The notes beneath the pieces were generated by a model, which was given only the letters and a program-made list of their open reading frames with translations, made no database searches and was not told the DNA's origin. Shown one piece after another: positions 15,163-19,726 of a stretch of DNA of 19,726 nt. The DNA is from Candidatus Nitrotoga sp. CP45 (GTDB lineage Bacteria > Bacteroidota > Bacteroidia > Flavobacteriales > Flavobacteriaceae), in NCBI GenBank assembly GCA_943329165.2, contig CALQCV020000007.1, positions 1-19,726 of the forward strand, written 5' to 3'. The position numbers and the translations under genes are program-made. Within the stretch, counting starts at the first letter, position 1. The number at the start of each line of letters is the position of its first letter.

Positions 15163-15239
15163 GGAGCGATTAGTTCGGGCATTTTAGCAAACCATATTCC
15201 TGCTGTCCGCTCTACTTCGTGCCACTTCCATCAGGGCTA
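15163..15239 (+). repeat. Dispersed 77-bp GGAGC...GGGCTA element, copy 2
   Basis: It starts GGAGCGATTAG, has AACCATATTCCTGCTGTCCG in the middle (15190-15209) and ends ACTTCCATCAGGGCTA at 15239. It lies between nrdB and nrdA in the same direction as both. The first half is clearly alignable to copy 1, and the end is nearly identical to it. Confidence 0.8.
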
Positions 15240-15266
15240 GGAAGTAAATAATAGCGCTAAACAAAG

Positions 15267-15287
15267 ATGCTGAAATGAATTCAGCAT
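15267..15287. repeat. CTGAA-N5-TTCAG hairpin, copy D
   Basis: ATGCTGAA (15267-15274), loop ATGAA, TTCAGCAT (15280-15287): a perfect 8-bp stem 58 bases before the nrdA start. Its reverse complement has the loop TTCAT and is close to copy A, so it is an inverted member of the family. Confidence 0.75.
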
Positions 15288-15345
15288 AAACAAATAACCA
15301 GAAAATAGGTAAAGGGATTTTCTATTTTCAAAAACTGACAAGCTC

Positions 15346-17766
15346 ATGTATGTAGTAAAAAGAGACGGCCACAAAGAGCCGGTAATGTTCGACAAAATCA
15401 CGGACAGAATTAAAAAATTATGTTACGGATTAAACGATTTGGTCGACGCTGTAAAAGTCACCATGCGTGTAATCGAAGGATTGTATGACGGGGTAACTAC
15501 TTCAGAACTTGACAACTTAGCAGCAGAAACTGCCGCATCCATGACTATTGCGCACCCGGATTATGCACAATTAGCAGCCCGTATCGCTATTTCTAACTTG
15601 CATAAAAACACTAACAAATCCTTCTCGGAAACCATGAAAGAAATGTACTTTTATGTAAATCCAAGAACGAACCAAAAAGCACCATTATTATCTGATGAGG
15701 TGTACGAAGCAATTCAGGCAAATGCAGAATTTTTAAATTCTCACATTATTTATAATCGTGATTTCAATTACGACTATTTTGGTTTTAAAACTTTAGAGCG
15801 TTCCTATTTGCTAAAAATAAACGGAAAGATTGTAGAGCGTCCACAACATATGTTGATGCGTGTGGCTGTTGGAATTCACTTAAACGATATGGAATCCGTA
15901 ATCGAAACTTACGATTTGATGTCTAAAAAGTTCTTTACGCATGCCACGCCAACCTTGTTTAATGCGGGAACGCCAAAACCACAAATGTCTTCTTGTTTCT
16001 TGTTGACCATGAAAGACGACAGCATCGACGGAATTTACGATACGCTAAAACAAACCGCAAAAATCTCCCAATCGGCGGGTGGAATTGGTTTGTCAATCCA
16101 CAACGTTCGTGCGACAGGTTCATACATTCGAGGCACTAACGGAACATCAAACGGAATTGTTCCGATGTTGCGAGTGTTTAATGATACCGCTCGTTACGTA
16201 GATCAAGGCGGCGGAAAACGTAAAGGAAGTTTCGCTATTTATTTGGAAACCTGGCATGCTGATATTTTCGAATTCTTGGATTTGAAGAAAAATACCGGAA
16301 AAGAAGAAATGCGTGCGCGTGATTTATTCTTTGCTATGTGGACATCCGATTTATTTATGAAACGTGTACAAGAAGATACAACTTGGACGTTGATGTGTCC
16401 AAATGAATGTCCGGGATTATGCGATGTTTACGGAGACGAATTTGAAGCGTTATACACTTCTTATGAAGCGCAAAACAAAGGAAGAAAAACGGTTAAAGCA
16501 CGAGAGCTTTGGGAGAAAATACTCGAATCACAAATCGAAACTGGAACACCGTACATGTTGTATAAAGATGCAGCAAACCGTAAATCAAATCAAAAGAATT
16601 TGGGAACCATCCGTTCGTCAAACCTTTGTACCGAAATCATGGAATACACTTCTGCAGACGAAATTGCAGTTTGTAATTTGGCCTCGATTTCGCTGCCAAT
16701 GTTTGTAGAGAATGGAGAATTCAACCATCAATTATTATACAACGTAACAAAACGTGTAACCAGAAATTTAAACAAAGTAATCGACAGAAATTACTATCCA
16801 GTAAAAGAGGCCGAAAACTCTAACCTTCGTCACCGACCAGTTGGATTGGGAGTGCAAGGTTTGGCTGATGCTTTTATCTTGTTGAGAATGCCATTCACCA
16901 GCGATGAAGCGAAGAAGTTAAATCAGGAAATTTTCGAAACCTTGTACTTTGCTGCAGTAACCGCTTCAATGGAAGAAGCAAAAGTAGAAGGACCATATTC
17001 ATCTTTCAAAGGTTCACCAATTTCGCAAGGAGAATTCCAACACAATCTTTGGAACATAAAAGATGAGGAACTTTCCGGCCGTTGGGATTGGAAAGCGTTG
17101 AGAAAAGAAGTAATGAAACACGGTGTAAGAAACTCATTGTTGGTTGCGCCAATGCCAACAGCCTCTACTTCACAAATTTTAGGAAACAACGAAGCATTTG
17201 AGCCGTATACTTCAAATATTTATACACGTCGTGTATTGTCTGGCGAATTCATCGTAGTGAACAAACATTTACTGGAAGATCTAGTAAAACGTGGACTTTG
17301 GACCGAAGATTTGAAACAACAATTGATGCGTAATAATGGTTCGGTTCAAGATTTGGATATTCCACAAGAGTTGAAAGAATTGTACAAAACGGTGTGGGAG
17401 ATGTCTATGAAAGACATCATCGATATGTCGCGTCACAGAGGATATTTCATTGACCAATCGCAATCGTTAAACTTGTTTATGCAAGATGCAAACTATGCGA
17501 AATTAACGTCAATGCATTTCTATGCTTGGCAAAGTGGTTTAAAAACCGGAATGTACTATTTGAGAACTAAAGCTGCAGTTGACGCAATCAAGTTCACTTT
17601 GAACAACGATAAAAAAGCGGAACCAACAGCACAATTGGCAGAACCGGTAGCGGTTGAGGTGGTAGCGCCAAATGAAACAGGCGAAATGACTGCCGAAGAT
17701 TTTAAAGCAATGGTAGACCAAGCAAGAAATGCTGGTCCGGATGACTGCGAAATGTGTGGATCATAA
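15346..17766 (+). CDS. nrdA: Class Ia ribonucleotide reductase alpha subunit
   Basis: An 806-residue catalytic subunit. Residues 1-90 form an N-terminal ATP-cone ([16 protein letters not shown]...), so overall activity is probably regulated by ATP/dATP. Catalytic residues by comparison with E. coli NrdA: Cys217 (MSSCFLL) and Cys443 (AVCNLAS) as the redox pair, and Asn426, Cys428 and Glu430 (SSNLCTEI) as the radical site. Tyr737-Tyr738 (GMYYLRTKA) are the radical-transfer tyrosines. The C-terminal pair Cys801/Cys804 (DDCEMCGS) accepts electrons from thioredoxin or glutaredoxin. A linker rich in Ala, Val, Glu and Pro (about 755-785) joins the tail. nrdB precedes nrdA, the reverse of the E. coli order. 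A terminator follows 35 bases after the stop. Confidence 0.97.
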   Translation: MYVVKRDGHKEPVMFDKITDRIKKLCYGLNDLVDAVKVTMRVIEGLYDGVTTSELDNLAAETAASMTIAHPDYAQLAARIAISNLHKNTNKSFSETMKEMYFYVNPRTNQKAPLLSDEVYEAIQANAEFLNSHIIYNRDFNYDYFGFKTLERSYLLKINGKIVERPQHMLMRVAVGIHLNDMESVIETYDLMSKKFFTHATPTLFNAGTPKPQMSSCFLLTMKDDSIDGIYDTLKQTAKISQSAGGIGLSIHNVRATGSYIRGTNGTSNGIVPMLRVFNDTARYVDQGGGKRKGSFAIYLETWHADIFEFLDLKKNTGKEEMRARDLFFAMWTSDLFMKRVQEDTTWTLMCPNECPGLCDVYGDEFEALYTSYEAQNKGRKTVKARELWEKILESQIETGTPYMLYKDAANRKSNQKNLGTIRSSNLCTEIMEYTSADEIAVCNLASISLPMFVENGEFNHQLLYNVTKRVTRNLNKVIDRNYYPVKEAENSNLRHRPVGLGVQGLADAFILLRMPFTSDEAKKLNQEIFETLYFAAVTASMEEAKVEGPYSSFKGSPISQGEFQHNLWNIKDEELSGRWDWKALRKEVMKHGVRNSLLVAPMPTASTSQILGNNEAFEPYTSNIYTRRVLSGEFIVVNKHLLEDLVKRGLWTEDLKQQLMRNNGSVQDLDIPQELKELYKTVWEMSMKDIIDMSRHRGYFIDQSQSLNLFMQDANYAKLTSMHFYAWQSGLKTGMYYLRTKAAVDAIKFTLNNDKKAEPTAQLAEPVAVEVVAPNETGEMTAEDFKAMVDQARNAGPDDCEMCGS

Positions 17767-17803
17767 AAAGAGAAAAGAATAAAGAGAAAAGAATAAAGAG
17801 AAA
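17767..17803 (+). repeat. 14-bp tandem repeat after nrdA
   Basis: The unit AAAGAGAAAAGAAT occurs at 17767-17780 and 17781-17794, followed by a partial third copy (17795-17803). It lies between the nrdA stop and its terminator. Confidence 0.8.
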
Positions 17804-17828
17804 CAGCTGTCATTGATGGCTGTTTTTT
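17802..17828 (+). terminator. nrdA terminator
   Basis: AACAGCTG (17802-17809) pairs with TGGCTGTT (17817-17824), including two G-T pairs, with a 7-base loop and a T run to 17828. Confidence 0.75.
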
Positions 17829-17838
17829 ATTAATTTTA

Positions 17839-17911
17839 GGAGCCCTGCCTGCCGGCAGGCAGGAATTTCCCGCTGTTCGCGCTACATGGTAGCCAGCTTA
17901 CATCGGGGCTA
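17839..17911 (+). repeat. Dispersed 73-bp GGAGC...GGGCTA element, copy 3, with nested 20-bp palindrome
   Basis: It begins GGAGC, contains TTTCCCGCTGTTCGC (17866-17880) and ends TTACATCGGGGCTA (17898-17911), matching the layout of copies 1 and 2 but with more divergence. Its 5' part is replaced by a perfect palindrome, CCTGCCTGCCGGCAGGCAGG (17844-17863). A hairpin, GCTAC-ATG-GTAGC (17881-17893), sits where copy 1 has ACGC-ATG-GCGT. It lies between nrdA and the next codirectional gene, 13 bases before its ATG. Confidence 0.7.
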
Positions 17912-17923
17912 AAAAAAAACACA

Positions 17924-18148
17924 ATGTCAAAAGAAAAAAAAGGAGTTTACACAGGAATCATCGAAAAGGACAAAGACGGCAATTATTTTTGTGGAGAATA
18001 TCTGTTGGATTATAAATACACCGAAGCCAGTTTCAAACTTGGTGACGAAATCAACATCAAAACGGTAATTGCCAATCCAAGTGATAAAAGCTATAACCAA
18101 TACCCAAAAAAATCGAGAAATTTCTTTTTGGCTAACCAAAAGGAATAG
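17924..18148 (+). CDS. Small protein of unknown function, first gene of an RDD-containing operon
   Basis: A 74-residue soluble protein, charged and aromatic, with no signal peptide or membrane segment. It reads GVYTGIIEKDKDGNYFCGEYLL near the start and ends KKSRNFFLANQKE. The alternating pattern suggests a small beta-structure, but no family was recognised. The single Cys lies in NYFCGEY. Coding status is supported by the five-base spacing to the following RDD gene and by codon composition like its neighbours. A 73-bp dispersed element ends 12 bases before its start codon, so it forms the leader of this operon. Confidence 0.7.
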   Translation: MSKEKKGVYTGIIEKDKDGNYFCGEYLLDYKYTEASFKLGDEINIKTVIANPSDKSYNQYPKKSRNFFLANQKE

Positions 18149-18153
18149 CCATT

Positions 18154-18639
18154 ATGGAACAAAACAATCAAAAAAAATTTACGGTAACTGAAGAAATTCT
18201 GGCATCGCATAGTCAGCGTTTCCTAAATTTATTGATGGATTATATTGGACAATTATTCCTGTTTATAATCGTATTTACCATTGCAGTCACCATTGCCGAG
18301 ACCAATGGGAATAAAGATTTCGCAACTAATTTTGTAAAAAATGACATAGCCCAATACACTTTCGTTGCTTGTATCTCCTTGGTGTATTACAATATTTTCG
18401 AAATTTTCTTCGCCAGAACTATCGGTAAGTTTATTACACAAACCATAGTGGTAGACGAAAATGGCGAAAAACCAAATCACGATAGTATTTTGGTTCGTAC
18501 ACTTTGTCGATTAATTCCATTTGAAATACTATCTTTTATCGGAATGCCGGCGCGAGGTTGGCACGATAGTATTTCGAAAACCTATGTGGTCAATAAAAAT
18601 TTATTAGATGAGAAAAAGAAACAGTTTTATTCTTTATAA
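18154..18639 (+). CDS. RDD family membrane protein
   Basis: A 161-residue protein with two clear membrane helices (about 30-50 and 67-86) and a weaker hydrophobic segment near 119-130. The RDD signature is recognisable: Arg22 and Asp29 in SQRFLNLLMDY before and at the start of helix 1, ARTIGKFITQTIVVDENG (87-104) after helix 2, and the terminal ARGWHDSISKTYVV (133-146). RDD proteins are inner-membrane proteins of largely unknown function; some act as ion antiporters or as helpers of other complexes. It starts 5 bases after the preceding small gene and ends 12 bases before a GNAT gene, so the three are probably co-transcribed. Confidence 0.85.
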   Translation: MEQNNQKKFTVTEEILASHSQRFLNLLMDYIGQLFLFIIVFTIAVTIAETNGNKDFATNFVKNDIAQYTFVACISLVYYNIFEIFFARTIGKFITQTIVVDENGEKPNHDSILVRTLCRLIPFEILSFIGMPARGWHDSISKTYVVNKNLLDEKKKQFYSL

Positions 18640-18651
18640 AATTAATAGATC

Positions 18652-19101
18652 ATGATTTCTATTCAAAAAACCACTTCTGATAATACGGATTTTAAGCATC
18701 TTACAAGGCTTTTCGATGAATACCTAATTGATATTGATGGCGATGAAAAAGATTTTTTTGCACAATTCAACCAAATTTATCTTGACTATGTTATCGTGTA
18801 TTATGAAAACGAAATTGCTATTGGTTGTGGTGCATTTAAGGAATACGAACCGAAAGTTGCCGAAATTAAAAGAATGTTTGTGTTACCCGAACACCGTGGG
18901 AAAGGAATTGCCGTTTCAGTTTTAGACGAACTAGAATTGTGGGCGAAAGCAACAGGTTATGAAGTTGCAATGTTGGAAACCTCAATCCGGCTTGAAAGTG
19001 CGATTGCTTTGTATAAAAAGGCAGACTATCAAATCATCCCGAATTACGGGCAGTATATTGGTGTTGAAAGCAGTGTTTGTATGAAGAAAACAATAAAATA
19101 A
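18652..19101 (+). CDS. GNAT family N-acetyltransferase
   Basis: A 149-residue GNAT enzyme. The core motif A is EIKRMFVLPEHRGKGIAVSVLDELELWA (71-98), where Arg82-Gly83-Lys84-Gly85-Ile86-Ala87 is the acetyl-CoA pyrophosphate loop. The later motif LETSIRLESAIALYKKADYQIIP (108-130) is the usual C-terminal helix-strand that shapes the active site. The substrate cannot be predicted; small-molecule or antibiotic-like amines and protein N-termini are all possible. It is the last gene of the probable three-gene operon that begins at 17924. No terminator is evident before the dgt leader. Confidence 0.88.
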   Translation: MISIQKTTSDNTDFKHLTRLFDEYLIDIDGDEKDFFAQFNQIYLDYVIVYYENEIAIGCGAFKEYEPKVAEIKRMFVLPEHRGKGIAVSVLDELELWAKATGYEVAMLETSIRLESAIALYKKADYQIIPNYGQYIGVESSVCMKKTIK

Positions 19102-19124
19102 GTTATATTTGAAATTATAAACAT

Positions 19125-19166
19125 TGTCACCCTGAGCGAAGTCGAAGGGCTAAATCCTTAATCAAT
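19125..19166 (+). repeat. Dispersed leader repeat, copy 2, directly upstream of the dgt start
   Basis: It begins TGTCACCCTGAGCGAAGTCG and runs to the dgt ATG at 19167. The first 33 bases match the complement of 2320-2352 with two differences, and the rest (CTAAATCCTTAATCAAT) matches the end of copy 1 with small differences. It has the same orientation and position relative to the start codon as copy 1. Confidence 0.75.
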
Positions 19167-19726
19167 ATGAACTGGGAACAACTTTTATCACTAAAACGCC
19201 AAGGAGATACCAGCAAACGGTTACGTATTGAACAAGATGATACGCGCCTGGGTTTTGAAGTCGATTATGACCGAATTATTTTTTCATCTGCATTCCGAAG
19301 CTTACAAGATAAAACCCAAGTAATTCCGCTTTCCAAAACCGATTTCGTGCACACGCGTTTGACGCACAGTTTAGAAGTTTCCGTTGTTGGGCGTTCCATA
19401 GGAAGATTAGTTGGAAAAAAAATACTTGAAAAATACCCGCATTTGCAGGAAATCCATGGTTATCATATGAACGATTTTGGAGCTATCGTTGCGGCGGCTT
19501 CGTTAGCACACGATATCGGAAATCCACCTTTTGGACATTCAGGTGAAAAGGCTATTGGCGAATATTTCTCTATTGGAAAAGGACAACAATACAAGGACCA
19601 ATTAACGGATAAACAATGGCAAGATTTAATCGATTTTGAAGGGAATGCGAATGGCTTTTCAGTACTTTCAAGTTCGCGTCCCGGAATTGAAGGTAGTCTA
19701 CGTTTGACCTATGCGGTTTTGGGTGC
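19167..19726 (+). CDS. dgt: Deoxyguanosinetriphosphate triphosphohydrolase (3' end outside window)
   Basis: The frame from the ATG at 19167 is open to the end of the window, giving 186 codons of a protein that is normally about 450-500 residues. The opening SAFRSLQDKTQVIPL (41-55) and VHTRLTHSLEVSVVGRSIGR (61-80) are typical of dGTPases. The HD-domain metal ligands begin with His67 (THS) and continue with His115-Asp116 (AHDIGNPPFGHSG). His124 is the additional active-site His. Expected reaction: dGTP to deoxyguanosine and triphosphate, limiting the dGTP pool. Its leader is a dispersed repeat shared with the DUF3109 gene. It lies near nrdA but is separated by the RDD operon. Confidence 0.93.
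   Translation, partial: MNWEQLLSLKRQGDTSKRLRIEQDDTRLGFEVDYDRIIFSSAFRSLQDKTQVIPLSKTDFVHTRLTHSLEVSVVGRSIGRLVGKKILEKYPHLQEIHGYHMNDFGAIVAAASLAHDIGNPPFGHSGEKAIGEYFSIGKGQQYKDQLTDKQWQDLIDFEGNANGFSVLSSSRPGIEGSLRLTYAVLG

Noticed and set aside
17767..17803. 14-bp tandem repeat as a functional element
   Set aside because: It consists of only about 2.6 copies of a purine-rich unit after a stop codon, most simply explained by replication slippage; listed as a feature only.
1..19726. CRISPR array
   Set aside because: The repeats seen here are dispersed, palindromic and not separated by regular unique spacers; no cas genes are present.

Overview
The window is most likely a chromosomal segment of a Flavobacterium-like member of the Bacteroidetes. 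The evidence is the AT-rich sequence, a type IX secretion (T9SS) C-terminal sorting domain at the left edge, gene starts without a clear Shine-Dalgarno sequence, promoter-like TTG / TAnnTTTG elements, and protein families and gene neighbours typical of Flavobacteriaceae. This is inferred from the sequence alone; no database was searched.

Left end, 1-1740: an accessory-looking zone. It holds the C-terminal end of a secreted BspA-like surface protein, a stretch with no intact gene, a yefM-yoeB toxin-antitoxin pair with a palindromic operator, and then the 3' half of a tRNA-Ala gene. The last 17 bases of that remnant recur 112 bp downstream. This looks like the scar of tRNA-targeted integration, although no integrase is visible.

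Middle, 1736-10385: housekeeping and conserved hypothetical genes. In order they are a Cys-rich DUF3109 protein (-), a MarC-family membrane protein, a 65-residue membrane protein and a short FAD-binding protein (+). A leftward cluster follows: HupE/UreJ-like protein, dCMP deaminase, S41 C-terminal processing protease. Next are a TerB-like protein (+), class I fructose-1,6-bisphosphatase (-), and a GNAT acetyltransferase whose stop codon overlaps the start of an aspartate kinase gene (+).

Right part, 10426-19726: a 1131-residue predicted outer-membrane protein, class Ia ribonucleotide reductase (nrdB then nrdA), a likely three-gene operon (small unknown protein, RDD membrane protein, GNAT), and the start of dgt (dGTPase), cut by the window edge. 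Ribonucleotide reductase, dCMP deaminase and dGTPase together give the window a dNTP-pool theme, but they are not one operon.

The most interesting layer is between the genes. Three families of short dispersed sequences recur here: (i) a 73-78 bp element running from GGAGC to GGGCTA, three copies, each between two codirectional genes and in the sense orientation; (ii) a hairpin CTGAA-N5-TTCAG, four copies, whose outer base pairs change in a compensating way; (iii) an about 42-44 nt leader, two copies, ending directly at the start codons of two unrelated genes (DUF3109 and dgt). Families i and ii lie side by side in two different intergenic regions. No CRISPR array, complete tRNA, rRNA, intact insertion sequence or phage gene was seen.
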